NCBI RefSeq assembly: GCF_011602085.1 | Contig: NZ_JAAONY010000004.1 | Span: 157,472 to 221,471, forward strand | Length of the DNA stretch: 64,000 nt | Reading direction: 5' to 3' | From: Pseudoteredinibacter isoporae | Lineage (GTDB): Bacteria > Pseudomonadota > Gammaproteobacteria > Pseudomonadales > Cellvibrionaceae | Part shown: one piece after another, positions 16,610 to 25,384 of the stretch | Layout: the number at the start of each line of letters is the position of its first letter | Numbering within the stretch: position 1 is the stretch's first letter | The notes under the pieces: model-generated | Told to the model about the DNA's origin: nothing | Databases searched by the model: none | Seen by the model: the letters and a program-made list of their open reading frames with translations, nothing else | Position numbers and translations under genes: made by a program

Positions 16610-16702
16610 GTGATAAAGCATGAGCCGGCATTAGGGGCTTGGGTATAGGGCTGAATATAGAGCTTGGGCGCCCGACAATACTGAGGGGCGCCCATTACAG
16701 CG

Positions 16703-17203
16703 TTATTCGTTGGTAGTGGTGTCACCTGTTTCAGGCTCGCTGGAGAATACAGTGGCCACTTGCGCGGGGTTAATGGTTTTCACGCTGTGTATCAGGCCAT
16801 CTTTTAATGTGTACACCGTGAGTTGGCCTTTAGCCTGCTCAAAGTATTCAGTATTTTTTTCTTCTTTAATCAGCAGCAGGCGGTAGTTGTAGTCGCGCAT
16901 TTTGGGCAGAGCAAACATTTTGGTGATTAGCCCTGGCATACCGCTGATGTCGGCGATATAACGGCTGTTGTTGCTTTCCAGAAATTCACTGTCTTTCTTG
17001 ACAAGAAATTCATTCACTTTTTCAGAGACATCTTTTTCAAAGGACATCAAGACCAGCGTATCGGTAGGTTCGATTTTTTGTTTTACGTCGAACTGGTCTT
17101 CGAATTCAATATCCGGAAAGCGATCGCCAACCTTCAAATCCGCCATTGCCAGCAGTGGAAGGGCGCAAAGCAAGCTCGCGACCAGGGTGTGTATCAGTTT
17201 CAT
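16703..17203 (-). CDS. Periplasmic protein, possibly YtfJ/thioredoxin-like
   Basis: 166 residues with a signal peptide (ASLLCALPLLAMA, cleavage near residue 21). The opening LKVGDRFPDIEFEDQF and following TLVLMSFEKD resemble the start of YtfJ or thioredoxin-fold periplasmic proteins, but there is no CxxC, so no redox activity is expected. Convergent with the DUF4350-like gene. Assignment is tentative. Confidence 0.55.
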   Translation of the reverse strand: MKLIHTLVASLLCALPLLAMADLKVGDRFPDIEFEDQFDVKQKIEPTDTLVLMSFEKDVSEKVNEFLVKKDSEFLESNNSRYIADISGMPGLITKMFALPKMRDYNYRLLLIKEEKNTEYFEQAKGQLTVYTLKDGLIHSVKTINPAQVATVFSSEPETGDTTTNE

Positions 17204-17442
17204 GTGGCTAACTCCTGAAAAGACAATTGAAAATGTTGTTCAATGTACCCGGGCGAATCACTGGATGTGTATGGCTCTTTTGCAAATGCTTGGTTTGCTT
17301 TTTAAGTGTTGAGCTGCGTTTAACGTGGGAGATGTTACCACACTCAAGAAGCTGGCGTTCGAGAACGGAATTGGAAAGTGTGGGATGTCTTGCGGGCTGA
17401 TCGTGCATGCCTCAGCCCGGAAATGATAACGATCGTTGAAAT

Positions 17443-18909
17443 TCAGTTCCCAGGTTTCCAGGCTGGGGCAATCAGACGTCGGCGTCCGTCCTGGCTCAGG
17501 ACAACATCTTTTTCCTCACGACCTTCTTTGTCCCAGAGATTACAGGTGACTTCTTTGTGGTGTTGATCCAGGCGTTCGCAGTAATTGCTGTATTCACAAA
17601 GTCTCACTTGTTTGCCACAGCCGCTTTTCACTTTGCGAAACCAATCCGGGTCGGCAATGGCTTGGCGAGCGATACCAATAATATCGGCCTGATCGCTTTG
17701 AAGAATCTCTTCGGCTTGTCGGTAGCTGTGAATACCGCCGGCCACTACCACAGGGGTGTCGCAACCCGCGGCACGAATGCTTTCGCGTATGCTGGCCGTT
17801 GGGGAAATATTACGTCCGAATGGGCCTTGTTCATCAGATAGAAACGAAGGCATGCATTCATAGCCGGACTGGCCTGTGTAGGGGTATGCTGCCTGGCCGA
17901 CCTTTGGACGTTTAGCATCATCGAACTTTCCACCCCGCGAAAGCGAGATAAAGTCCATGCCGGCACGTGCAAACTCCGTGGCAAAAAATTGGGCATCTTC
18001 CAGTGTACTGCCACCGGTAATAATTTCTTCACTCAAAAAGCGACAGCCTACAGGGTAGTCGTTGCCGACGCTATTGCGAACGGCATGAAACACTTCCAGT
18101 GGCAGGCGTACGCGATTTTCACGACTGCCGCCGTACCCATCGGTACGAACGTTACTGGCGGATAAAAACGAGGCCATCGTATAGGCGTGGGCATAGTGCA
18201 GCTCGATGCCATCAAAGCCAGCCGCTTTGGCGCGCTCGGCGGCTTCGGCAAACAAGCTTGGCAAAACCTGGGGCAGTTCCTGAAGGTGAGGTGCTGGATC
18301 AAAAACCCGTTCACGGAAACCCTGATAAAGGGATTCCAGTTGGCGGGCATCGAGAACCTGTGCCAGTTCATCTTCCTTCAGTTCACTCAGTGCGTTGCGT
18401 AAGTCGGCATCCGAAATATGATCGATCTTGCTGAACTCAAAGTAGCGTTCACGAAGTGCATCATCAATGCTTAAAAAGCGTTGAAAGAACTTCTCGGGTT
18501 CCGGACGGCGTCGGATCGATAAAAAATCGATCAGTTGGATAAAAACTTTCGTTTGTCCTGCGCTGGCTTCGTGTACGGTCTGAGTCAGTTTTCTCAAACC
18601 TTCTATATAGCGGTCGTGGCCGATACGGAGCAGGGGGCCACTGGGTACATCGCGAATACCGGTGGCTTCAATTACGATGGCACCGGGTTGGCCTTCGGCA
18701 AATCGGCGGTACCAGTCCAGTACATTCTTAGAAACAAACCCTTCGTCTGTTGCTCGCCAGGGCACCATGGCAGGTATCCAGCTGCGCTGTGCCAGGTGCA
18801 AGGGGCCATGTTGGAAACTTTGGAACAAGCGCGATTGTTCGGCCTCTTCCTGGCTGGGCCAGGGTTGATCCAGAGGCGTGTATTTAATGCGCTGGGGTGG
18901 CTTCCACAT
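17443..18909 (-). CDS. Old-yellow-enzyme-family NADH:flavin oxidoreductase
   Basis: 488 residues from the ATG at 18909; a TTG three codons earlier is possible. The FMN-binding TIM barrel is clear: RSWIPAMVPWRATDEG, FDGIELHYAHAYTMASFLSA with the catalytic HxxH-like HYAH, NVRTDGYGGSRENR, and PVVVAGGIHSYRQAEEIL near the phosphate-binding loop. A cysteine-containing tail (LCEYSNYCERLDQHH) recalls the Fe-S region of dienoyl-CoA-reductase relatives, although no second NAD domain follows. The substrate is unknown. An Lrp-type regulator gene lies just upstream on the same strand and a flavodoxin beyond it. Confidence 0.85.
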   Translation of the reverse strand: MWKPPQRIKYTPLDQPWPSQEEAEQSRLFQSFQHGPLHLAQRSWIPAMVPWRATDEGFVSKNVLDWYRRFAEGQPGAIVIEATGIRDVPSGPLLRIGHDRYIEGLRKLTQTVHEASAGQTKVFIQLIDFLSIRRRPEPEKFFQRFLSIDDALRERYFEFSKIDHISDADLRNALSELKEDELAQVLDARQLESLYQGFRERVFDPAPHLQELPQVLPSLFAEAAERAKAAGFDGIELHYAHAYTMASFLSASNVRTDGYGGSRENRVRLPLEVFHAVRNSVGNDYPVGCRFLSEEIITGGSTLEDAQFFATEFARAGMDFISLSRGGKFDDAKRPKVGQAAYPYTGQSGYECMPSFLSDEQGPFGRNISPTASIRESIRAAGCDTPVVVAGGIHSYRQAEEILQSDQADIIGIARQAIADPDWFRKVKSGCGKQVRLCEYSNYCERLDQHHKEVTCNLWDKEGREEKDVVLSQDGRRRLIAPAWKPGN

Positions 18910-19036
18910 AAGAATCAAACCATTTATTAATAAAAAACTTACGTGTAATGTTAATTTTTAATGGGCGAATTAGCAAGCCGCGTTTAAGCCTTGTCCATTG
19001 TTGTTGAGGGGACTGGGGGTTTGGGGAGTTTTGGGC

Positions 19037-19531
19037 CTACAGTGGCTTCTCAAGGTCGATAACGGCGCGATCGAGAACCTGATTCAGAATGATCGTGGAT
19101 TCAATGTGGGCGACTTTATCGACATGGGCCAAATCGTGCTTGATAAAGCGCTCATAGGATTCGAGATCACGAGTGACAATACGCAGACTGTAGTCGTGAC
19201 GACCTGCTAATACGCAGCACTCCATGACTTGTGGCAAGCGAGAGACCGCTTCCTCAAATTCGCGACCATTTTGAGCGGTATTGCGCTCCAGTTTGACAAA
19301 CACAAAGGCAGAGATTTGCAGACCGAGTTGTTTGCGGTCCAGCTGGGTGCGGTACTGTTTGATCAGGCCCTGGGCTTCCAGCTTACGCAGGCGGCGCAGG
19401 CAGGGGGTCTGGGAGAGATTGACGCTCTCGGCCAGATCGGCATTACTGATACGGGCATTGGCTTGCAGTGCCTTGAGTATTTTTATATCGATCTTATCCA
19501 ATTTGATCGCTTCTTCTTGGTTCATTGGCAA
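19037..19531 (-). CDS. Lrp/AsnC-family transcriptional regulator
   Basis: 164 residues: an N-terminal winged helix (IKILKALQANARISNADLAE, LSQTPCLRRLRKLEAQG) and a C-terminal RAM domain (LPQVMECCVLAGRHDYSLRIV). Lrp/AsnC proteins sense amino acids and control their metabolism. It lies 127 bases upstream of the oxidoreductase gene on the same strand and may control it. This is one of three Lrp-type genes in the window, all with the PC-x-RR recognition-helix motif. Confidence 0.9.
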   Translation of the reverse strand: MPMNQEEAIKLDKIDIKILKALQANARISNADLAESVNLSQTPCLRRLRKLEAQGLIKQYRTQLDRKQLGLQISAFVFVKLERNTAQNGREFEEAVSRLPQVMECCVLAGRHDYSLRIVTRDLESYERFIKHDLAHVDKVAHIESTIILNQVLDRAVIDLEKPL

Positions 19532-19581
19532 AAATCACTCGCTATATTCTTATTCAAGGGATTTTATGCTCGCTAATCACA

Positions 19582-19630
19582 AAAATATAGTCTGCCGCTC
19601 CAAAGGCAAATTCCTTTGGTTCAGCAGACT
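19582..19630 (-). terminator. Two-part hairpin terminator after the flavodoxin gene
   Basis: AGTCTGC (19589-19595) pairs with GCAGACT (19624-19630) and CCAAAGG (19600-19606) with CCTTTGG (19613-19619), giving a long stem with one internal loop. On the minus strand it is followed by TATATTTTTG. Confidence 0.7.
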
Positions 19631-19663
19631 TTTACCGCAATAAATGCTTAATTGGGGAGGGGA

Positions 19664-20212
19664 TCAAGCAGCCGCAGCGGCTTCAAATTCCTGGCAGATC
19701 TGGACGACCCAGCGATTGACTCGGTCGTCGGTTTGCTCGAATTGCTGGTCGTCGTCCACGGCCAGGCCGAAGAAGTAGCTTTTATCTTCACTGCAACCCA
19801 GCGAGGCTTCGAAGTCATAGCCTTCGGTGGGCCAGTAACCGATCATGGTGGCGCCCACTTTCAGGACTCGTTCGTGCAACCAACCCATGGCATCCAGGAA
19901 ATAGTCACCGTAACCCAGTTGGTCGCCCAATCCGTAAAGCGCCACTTTTTTGCCGTTGAGATCGGCATCGGTGATGATGTCTTCACGCTCTTCCCAGTCT
20001 TCCTGTATACCACCGAAGTCCCAGGTTGGAATGCCCATGATGATCAGGTCGTAGTTGCTGAAAAATTGGCTGTCGATGTCCACGATGTTCACCATTTCGA
20101 CGGCTACGCCGGCGCCGGCAAACTGCTCACAAATTTTCTCGCCAACATCTTCGGTATTGCCTGTATCGGTGCCAAATACCAGGGCAACTCGGGCATCGCT
20201 GATCGCGCTCAT
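19664..20212 (-). CDS. Flavodoxin, iron-regulated
   Basis: A 182-residue flavodoxin with the FMN phosphate-binding loop FGTDTGNTEDVG at residues 13-24 and the flavin-stacking regions MGIPTWDFGGIQEDWEE and YGLGDQLGYGDYFLDAMG. Length and pattern fit long-chain bacterial flavodoxins (FldA/FldB). Flavodoxin replaces ferredoxin as an electron carrier when iron is scarce. A near-consensus Fur box 34 bases before the start supports that role. It carries its own terminator. Confidence 0.95.
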   Translation of the reverse strand: MSAISDARVALVFGTDTGNTEDVGEKICEQFAGAGVAVEMVNIVDIDSQFFSNYDLIIMGIPTWDFGGIQEDWEEREDIITDADLNGKKVALYGLGDQLGYGDYFLDAMGWLHERVLKVGATMIGYWPTEGYDFEASLGCSEDKSYFFGLAVDDDQQFEQTDDRVNRWVVQICQEFEAAAAA

Positions 20213-20245
20213 GGGGTGGGGTCTCCAATGTCAAATTTTGCCAAT

Positions 20246-20264
20246 GATAATGACAATGATTATT
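20246..20264 (-). promoter_or_regulatory. Fur box upstream of the flavodoxin gene
   Basis: The 19-mer GATAATGACAATGATTATT matches the Escherichia coli Fur consensus GATAATGATAATCATTATC at 16 of 19 positions and lies where a promoter for the flavodoxin gene is expected. Iron-loaded Fur would repress transcription from here. Confidence 0.85.
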
Positions 20265-20407
20265 ATTAACAAGTTTCATTTGTCGTTTTATGAAATATCC
20301 ACGCTCGCGGTGGGTTTGAACCACCGGGCCAGCCTTTGTACACTTAGCGGGTTTACCCTTGCCTGCTAATTCATATGAATTGCTTGGGCTAAGTTTCTGA
20401 TTTGGAA

Positions 20408-21379
20408 ATGGTTTTGACAGACGATTCTTTACCTGAAAATGCTTCCGGGAACAGCGCTCAGCTGCCTGGCCTGGAGGGCTTGCTGGGCGCTTTTCAAAAG
20501 CAGCGCCCCCTGCGTGGTGGCTCGCTGATTATCACGGTGTTTGGCGATTCGATTTCCCAGCACGGGGGTTCTGTGTGGCTGGGCAGTCTTATCGAAGCCC
20601 TTGAACCCTTTGGGCTGAACCAGCGTTTGGTGCGCACCTCAGTGTATCGCTTGATTCAGGAAGGTTGGCTGGATTCCAATCAGGTAGGGCGCCGCAGTTA
20701 CTACCGTTTTACCGACTTTGGTTTACGCCAGTATCAAAAAGCGGCCCGCCGTATTTACGCCCAGTCTCGCCAGAATTGGGATGGTAAGTGGACTCTGGTG
20801 ATGCCCGCCTATGTCGTGGATGAAGCCCGGGAGCAAATGCGCAAGGAACTGACCTGGGCTGGTTTTGGCCAGCTTACCGGTGGGGTGCTGGCGCATCCAG
20901 GCGCGGAGCGTCAGAGCCTGGACGAAACGCTTCAGGAGCTGGATATTCACGATAAGGTTGTGGTGATGACGGCCTCGACAGAAGATCTGTTATCCCAGTC
21001 GGCCTTGAAGCAGCTGTCCGCGAGCTGTTGGAATCTCGACCAGCTTGAAGCGCGTTATATTGAATTTCTGGAAAAATTTCGCCCCTTACAAGCGGCCATT
21101 CCAAAGAGCGGCCCGTTAGACCCGAAAAGCTGTTTTCAGCTGCGCACTCTGTTAGTCCATGAATACCGTCGTATTCTGTTGAAGGACTCTGACCTTCCCC
21201 AGGAGCTTTTGCCGAACGATTGGGCAGGTAATGCCGCACAATTGTTAACGGCGAATATTTATAAACGTGTTCACCGCTATGCGAAGCAGTATTTGTGTCA
21301 GACGATGGAAACGGCCGACGGCCCGCTACCGGAGGCTTCGGCCAGCTACTATTCGCGCTTTGGTGAATTGAACGATTAG
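20408..21379 (+). CDS. paaX: PaaX-family regulator of phenylacetate catabolism
   Basis: 323 residues from the ATG at 20408; a TTG two codons upstream is possible. The PaaX N-terminal winged helix is recognisable (RGGSLIITVFGDSISQHGG, LVRTSVYRLIQEGWL, GRRSYYRFTDFG), followed by the central and C-terminal PaaX domains. PaaX is a GntR-like repressor released by phenylacetyl-CoA. The genes it should control, paaK and paaZ, occur 21 kb further on, so regulator and targets are split. Its stop overlaps that of a convergent lipoprotein gene. Confidence 0.9.
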   Translation: MVLTDDSLPENASGNSAQLPGLEGLLGAFQKQRPLRGGSLIITVFGDSISQHGGSVWLGSLIEALEPFGLNQRLVRTSVYRLIQEGWLDSNQVGRRSYYRFTDFGLRQYQKAARRIYAQSRQNWDGKWTLVMPAYVVDEAREQMRKELTWAGFGQLTGGVLAHPGAERQSLDETLQELDIHDKVVVMTASTEDLLSQSALKQLSASCWNLDQLEARYIEFLEKFRPLQAAIPKSGPLDPKSCFQLRTLLVHEYRRILLKDSDLPQELLPNDWAGNAAQLLTANIYKRVHRYAKQYLCQTMETADGPLPEASASYYSRFGELND

Positions 21380-22041
21380 TTTTCTGTTGTCTGGGCTCGC
21401 TTTTCTTCGATTTGTTTATGGATGTCGTTGGTGGGGTGTTCATCGATAAACAGTTGGTAGTCTTTGTCGTCCGACAGTTTTAGCCAAACAGAGAAATAGC
21501 CGTCTTTAAAGTTGGAATCTTCGGTGAATTGGCTGGAAACACCGAAGCCGAGCTGCATGGTTTTTTCCTGAGTATTATCGCTGTTGGGTTGATAGCTCTC
21601 GGCGTAGCCTTTTTGCCAGTCTTGTTGCAGGCGTTTGAAATCTTCGACCCCACTCTGACTGATTTTCCATTCGCTGTATTCTTCTTTATGGCGTTGTCCG
21701 AGCCAGTTTTCCCTGGCGATTTGTTTTTGCTCGATGATTTCCAGGGGGAACTGGTAATCGTTCTTTTTGCCCTCGAATTCGACCGTGAAGCTGAGACGGG
21801 TTTGGCTGACAATCAGTTGCTCACTGCTTTGTACTTTGGCACGGATGCTTTCGGGGCTCAGCGCCATGAGATCATCGATGCCGTGATTTCGATATTGCCA
21901 GGCCGTGCCGAGGGGAATGCTGCTACAGGCCGTTAAAACGAGGAAAGAGACAAGTACTGTCGAGCGTTTCACGAAAACGGAGGCCGGGCTTCGTTTTAGA
22001 AATATGGATAGCCAACTTTCCACGCTTTTAATATTCAACAT
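21376..22041 (-). CDS. Putative lipoprotein of unknown function
   Basis: 221 residues. A hydrophobic stretch ends in the lipobox-like LTAC followed by SSIP, so it is probably a lipoprotein with a long 30-residue positive leader; a later start closer to the hydrophobic part is possible. The mature part is charged and has short beta-rich segments (LSFTVEFEGKKNDYQF). No domain is recognised. It converges on paaX with a shared stop region and is divergent from the FAH-family gene. Confidence 0.65.
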   Translation of the reverse strand: MLNIKSVESWLSIFLKRSPASVFVKRSTVLVSFLVLTACSSIPLGTAWQYRNHGIDDLMALSPESIRAKVQSSEQLIVSQTRLSFTVEFEGKKNDYQFPLEIIEQKQIARENWLGQRHKEEYSEWKISQSGVEDFKRLQQDWQKGYAESYQPNSDNTQEKTMQLGFGVSSQFTEDSNFKDGYFSVWLKLSDDKDYQLFIDEHPTNDIHKQIEEKRAQTTEN

Positions 22042-22206
22042 CGTCGCTCCCTTGCCTATGAGATATTTGCCTATTGAGATATTGATGATTGGACGGTGAC
22101 ATTAGCACAGTGGAACCCAATGTTTCTTCAGGCTTTACAACTTTGCCAACAATGCCGCAATATGCCCACACTTTACGTTGATGATAACAATAATAAAGGA
22201 GTGATC

Positions 22207-23061
22207 ATGGACGCAAATCTACAGGCATTTCCCGGGAGCGTCGGGCGTGTTTTTGCATTGGGTTTGACCTATCGCGCTCATATCCAGGAAGTGGGGGCGG
22301 AGGAAACAGAGCCGATGATGTTTGCCAAGCATTGTGAGCATACGGTTGGGGATTGCACTTTGCGCCTTCCGGACGAATCCTTGCTTTGGCAGGAGCTGGA
22401 AAAGCTGGACTCGTCATTGGCCGCCCGGTTTAGAAAAGCGCTCAAACATATGCCATTGATGCTGGATTATGAGGTGGAGCTGGGGATCTATCTTGCAGAA
22501 GATGTCTCTGCAGAGCAGTTGGACGATCCACAATGGATGCCCAAAGTGGGGCTCTTTTTAGCCAACGATGTCAGTGCACGCAGTTTGCAGATTTGCGGTG
22601 AGCTGGCGGAGACCGAAGCGCAAAGAATGAATTATTGGACGCTGTCCAAAAGCCTCCCGGGGTTTTTGCCTGTTGCCGATGCTATGTATTTCCCGGAATC
22701 ATTTTCACCAGAGGTTTTTCCTGATATTGAGTTGCGACTAACAGTCAACGGTGTTGAGAAACAACGAGACAGTTGTCGAAACATTATCTACAGCCCCAAA
22801 CAAGTGTTGCACTATGCATTGCAATCTTCCGGCGAGAGAGGATTGAAAACAGGTGATTGTATTTTGACCGGTACGCCAGCCGGGGTGGCCTTGCGAATGA
22901 CACCGTTTAAGAAATTTATGGCGAAAATTTTGCCCGCATCACTGCGAGTTAAACTGGGCATTCAAGGTGGGGTGAAAGATCCATCCTATTTAAAAGCAGG
23001 TGATGAGATTACCATTTTAGCTGAGCCCTTTGGTCAGCAAACCCTTAAAATAGAAGCTTAA
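22207..23061 (+). CDS. Fumarylacetoacetate hydrolase (FAH)-family protein
   Basis: 284 residues from the ATG at 22207, where AAAGGAG stands six bases upstream; the open frame continues upstream without a site. FAH-fold motifs are present: GLTYRAHIQEVG, MLDYEVELGIYL with the metal-binding acidic residues, FLANDVSARSLQ and ILTGTPAGVAL. The family includes hydratases, isomerases and decarboxylases of aromatic ring-cleavage pathways. The length excludes the two-domain, roughly 420-residue FahA of tyrosine breakdown, although 4-hydroxyphenylpyruvate dioxygenase is encoded nearby. It may act on a related acylpyruvate. Confidence 0.85.
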   Translation: MDANLQAFPGSVGRVFALGLTYRAHIQEVGAEETEPMMFAKHCEHTVGDCTLRLPDESLLWQELEKLDSSLAARFRKALKHMPLMLDYEVELGIYLAEDVSAEQLDDPQWMPKVGLFLANDVSARSLQICGELAETEAQRMNYWTLSKSLPGFLPVADAMYFPESFSPEVFPDIELRLTVNGVEKQRDSCRNIIYSPKQVLHYALQSSGERGLKTGDCILTGTPAGVALRMTPFKKFMAKILPASLRVKLGIQGGVKDPSYLKAGDEITILAEPFGQQTLKIEA

Positions 23062-23127
23062 AATTTAATCAACTTTATTGATTAAACAATGCCAAAGCGT
23101 GAGTTCACTACTACTAGTGACTGTCAG

Positions 23128-23154
23128 GTGCATCACAAAAATATTGTGACGCAC
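23128..23154. promoter_or_regulatory. Imperfect palindrome upstream of the secreted protein gene
   Basis: GTGCATCACAA (23128-23138) and TTGTGACGCAC (23144-23154) form an inverted repeat with one mismatch around AAATA. It lies 166 bases before the next start and has no T run, so an operator is likelier than a terminator. Confidence 0.5.
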
Positions 23155-23319
23155 TTCACAAGTGGGTGGGCGGATTTTTGATAGTTTCAAGGCCCGGTAC
23201 TAGATTGTATCGAGTGACTTATCTTTTTGCGGCGGCATAAAAAGTTCCGATAAACGGGACAAAAATGCTGACACTTTTTAAAGATAAGCCGAAACAGTTT
23301 TGGAAAAGGATGCCTTTCC

Positions 23320-24024
23320 ATGAAAGCTTTGGCCGTCAGTTTATTTTGTCTTTTCAGTACATCTTTATGGGCAACTGAGGCCCCTGAGGTTATGGTGCCT
23401 CCTGGGGTAAAACCTGGAGAAACCTTTTATATTGTCTTTGTGACTGCCGCAAACGATATTGGCACCTTCAGCAGTGTTCAGGAGCTTAATCGCATCGCCA
23501 ATGAAGAGGCGGACTCAAGCAGTTTTAAGGGTACTGACGCACCCAATATTGAATGGAAGGCAATGTTCAGTCACGCCGATGGTACATTGCAGACCAGTAA
23601 TCTTTTCCACGATCCTGACGCTCCGATTTTCAATCTTAATGGTGAAAAAATTGCCGACGATGTCGAGGATATGTTCGACGGTGATCTGGACGCTGCTATC
23701 GCCTATGAGCAATCCGGTTATGAGGTTAGCAGCCTGGTGTTAACCAGTTTCAGTGCTGAGGGTGAAACTGTTGATGGTGGTCTGGCGAAAGCCGAAGGCA
23801 GTTGTCCGGTGGGATTGGCAGGTCATAAAAGTGCGGCCTGGGCGATGAGTGGACCGAGCTATTGCGGCAGTGGACGAGGGGATGAGCGTACTGGCGCATT
23901 GTACGTGGTCTCGCCGCCTTTGATTGCTCCCGGTAAGCCGGAAGTTTCCCAGCAAGCGGCGATTATGAATTTTCTTAGCAATCTATTGCCAACGGCCAGT
24001 GGTGGCGAACCGCAATCAGAATGA
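23320..24024 (+). CDS. Secreted protein of unknown function
   Basis: 234 residues with a signal peptide (AVSLFCLFSTSLWA, cleavage near residue 19). The mature part begins VMVPPGVKPGETFYIVFVTAAND and contains NIEWKAMFS and a GSGRGDERTGALYVVSP end. This resembles the region seen in some secreted PEP-CTERM-type proteins, but no sorting domain is present. Two cysteines (in SCPVG and SYCGSG) could form a disulfide. Acidic composition fits a periplasmic or extracellular location. Function unknown. Confidence 0.65.
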   Translation: MKALAVSLFCLFSTSLWATEAPEVMVPPGVKPGETFYIVFVTAANDIGTFSSVQELNRIANEEADSSSFKGTDAPNIEWKAMFSHADGTLQTSNLFHDPDAPIFNLNGEKIADDVEDMFDGDLDAAIAYEQSGYEVSSLVLTSFSAEGETVDGGLAKAEGSCPVGLAGHKSAAWAMSGPSYCGSGRGDERTGALYVVSPPLIAPGKPEVSQQAAIMNFLSNLLPTASGGEPQSE

Positions 24025-24080
24025 TCGCGAAACCGAATGTCGAAAAGCAGGCGATAACATCCCAGAAACAACACTCATAA

Positions 24081-24114
24081 AAAAGCGCCGACCTTATTCA
24101 GGTGGGCGCTTTTT
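24081..24114. terminator. Bidirectional terminator between convergent genes
   Basis: AAAAGCGCC (24081-24089) and GGCGCTTTTT (24105-24114), with an inner ACC/GGT pair, form a stem flanked by A and T runs, so it can end both the secreted-protein gene and the convergent dioxygenase gene. Confidence 0.85.
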
Positions 24115-24153
24115 CTGATCCATCCCTGTTCAGGGACTTCTCGGTTCAGTTGC

Positions 24154-25230
24154 CTATTCGACGTCCAATGCTCCGCGACGAATTTGATCGCGTTCCATGG
24201 ATTCAAACAGTGCTTTAAAGTTACCTTCGCCGAAGCCGTCGTCTTCTTTTCGTTGAATGAATTCAAAGAAGATAGGGCCTACCTGGGTCTCTGAGAAAAT
24301 CTGGAGCAACAGGCGAGGCTGGCCATCAGCGGTAGTACCGTCCAGTAAGATGCCGCGCTTCTTCAGTTCTTCAACCGGTTCACCGTGACCTGGCAAACGC
24401 TCTTCGAGCATCTCGTAATAGGTATCCGGTGGCGGCGTCATAAACGGAATGTCTTTTTGCTTCAGTTTATCCCAGCAGGCAAGCAGGTCATCACAGGAGA
24501 AAGCGATGTGCTGAATGCCCTCGCCGTTGTAGGCCATCAGATACTCTTCAATCTGGCCTTTACCGCCGGCCGCTTCTTCGTTCAAGGGAATGCGGATCAA
24601 GCCATCAGGTGCCGTCATCGCACGTGATTGCAGACCGGTGTACTCGCCTTTAATGTCGAAGTAGCGAATTTCTTTGAAATTGAACAGCTTCTCGTAGTAA
24701 TTCGCCCAGTAATTCATGCGGCCGCGGTAAACGTTGTGAGTCAGGTGATCAATGACCTTAAAACCACAGCCTTCAGGATGACGATCAACGCCGTCGAGAT
24801 ACACGAAATCAATATCGTAGATGCTGGTTTCAGGTTCGTGGCGATCAACCAGATACAAGGCTGCACCACCGATGCCCTTAATGGCGGGCAGGTTCAGCTC
24901 CATAGGGCCGGTTTTCATGTCCATGGGCTGGGCACCACGCTTGATGACTTCCTCATAGGCGTGGCGGGAATCGCGGACACGGAAGGCCAGGCCGCAGGCG
25001 CAAGGGCCGTGTTCTTCAGCGAAGAAATAGGCTGGGCTGTTCTTCTCGTAGTTAGTGATGAAGTTAATGTCGCCCTGACGCCACAACTGACAGTCTTTAC
25101 TGCGGTGATTGGCGATATGGGTAAAGCCCAGGGATTCAAATACGGCTTCCAGCTGACCTTTCTCTGCGGCAGCAAATTCAACAAATTCGAATCCACACAA
25201 ACCAATGGGATTCTCAAATAAATCGGCCAT
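24154..25230 (-). CDS. hpd: 4-hydroxyphenylpyruvate dioxygenase
   Basis: 358 residues from the ATG at 25230 behind AAGGAGC; an upstream ATG lacks a site. The enzyme converts 4-hydroxyphenylpyruvate to homogentisate in tyrosine catabolism. The two-His one-Glu iron site is visible in [28 protein letters not shown] and [11 protein letters not shown]. The C-terminal helix with [16 protein letters not shown] is typical. The divergent Lrp-type gene with an inverted repeat between them probably regulates it. Homogentisate dioxygenase and FahA are not in the window. Confidence 0.95.
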   Translation of the reverse strand: MADLFENPIGLCGFEFVEFAAAEKGQLEAVFESLGFTHIANHRSKDCQLWRQGDINFITNYEKNSPAYFFAEEHGPCACGLAFRVRDSRHAYEEVIKRGAQPMDMKTGPMELNLPAIKGIGGAALYLVDRHEPETSIYDIDFVYLDGVDRHPEGCGFKVIDHLTHNVYRGRMNYWANYYEKLFNFKEIRYFDIKGEYTGLQSRAMTAPDGLIRIPLNEEAAGGKGQIEEYLMAYNGEGIQHIAFSCDDLLACWDKLKQKDIPFMTPPPDTYYEMLEERLPGHGEPVEELKKRGILLDGTTADGQPRLLLQIFSETQVGPIFFEFIQRKEDDGFGEGNFKALFESMERDQIRRGALDVE

Positions 25231-25281
25231 AACAGGCTCCTTATTCTGTTTCATACATCGTCGGCTAAATCTGGGTTCAAA

Positions 25282-25319
25282 GGATATATCCTGCCAACAG
25301 AAATTATTCTTCTAATTTC
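25282..25319. promoter_or_regulatory. Candidate Lrp-type operator between hpd and its divergent regulator
   Basis: A 10-bp palindrome GGATATATCC (25282-25291) is followed by GAAATTA-N6-TAATTTC (25300-25319), a 7-bp inverted repeat. The stretch CAGAAATTATTCTT loosely resembles the Escherichia coli Lrp consensus. Confidence 0.45.
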
Positions 25320-25384
25320 ACCGGAATGTCGACATAATTGGGTGGTTTCTTTCTAAATACTGTTTTAAATGGGTGGTATTTACC

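Noticed and set aside
16666-16693. Two copies of GGGCGCCC as a terminator between convergent genes
   Set aside because: The repeats can pair, but no T run follows on either strand; evidence too weak for a feature.
22207-23061. Naming the FAH-family gene fahA of tyrosine catabolism
   Set aside because: At 284 residues it lacks the N-terminal domain of the roughly 420-residue FahA, and it is not adjacent to hmgA or hpd.
24628-25221. A long open frame antisense to hpd
   Set aside because: hpd is unmistakable on the other strand; the antisense frame has no domain.
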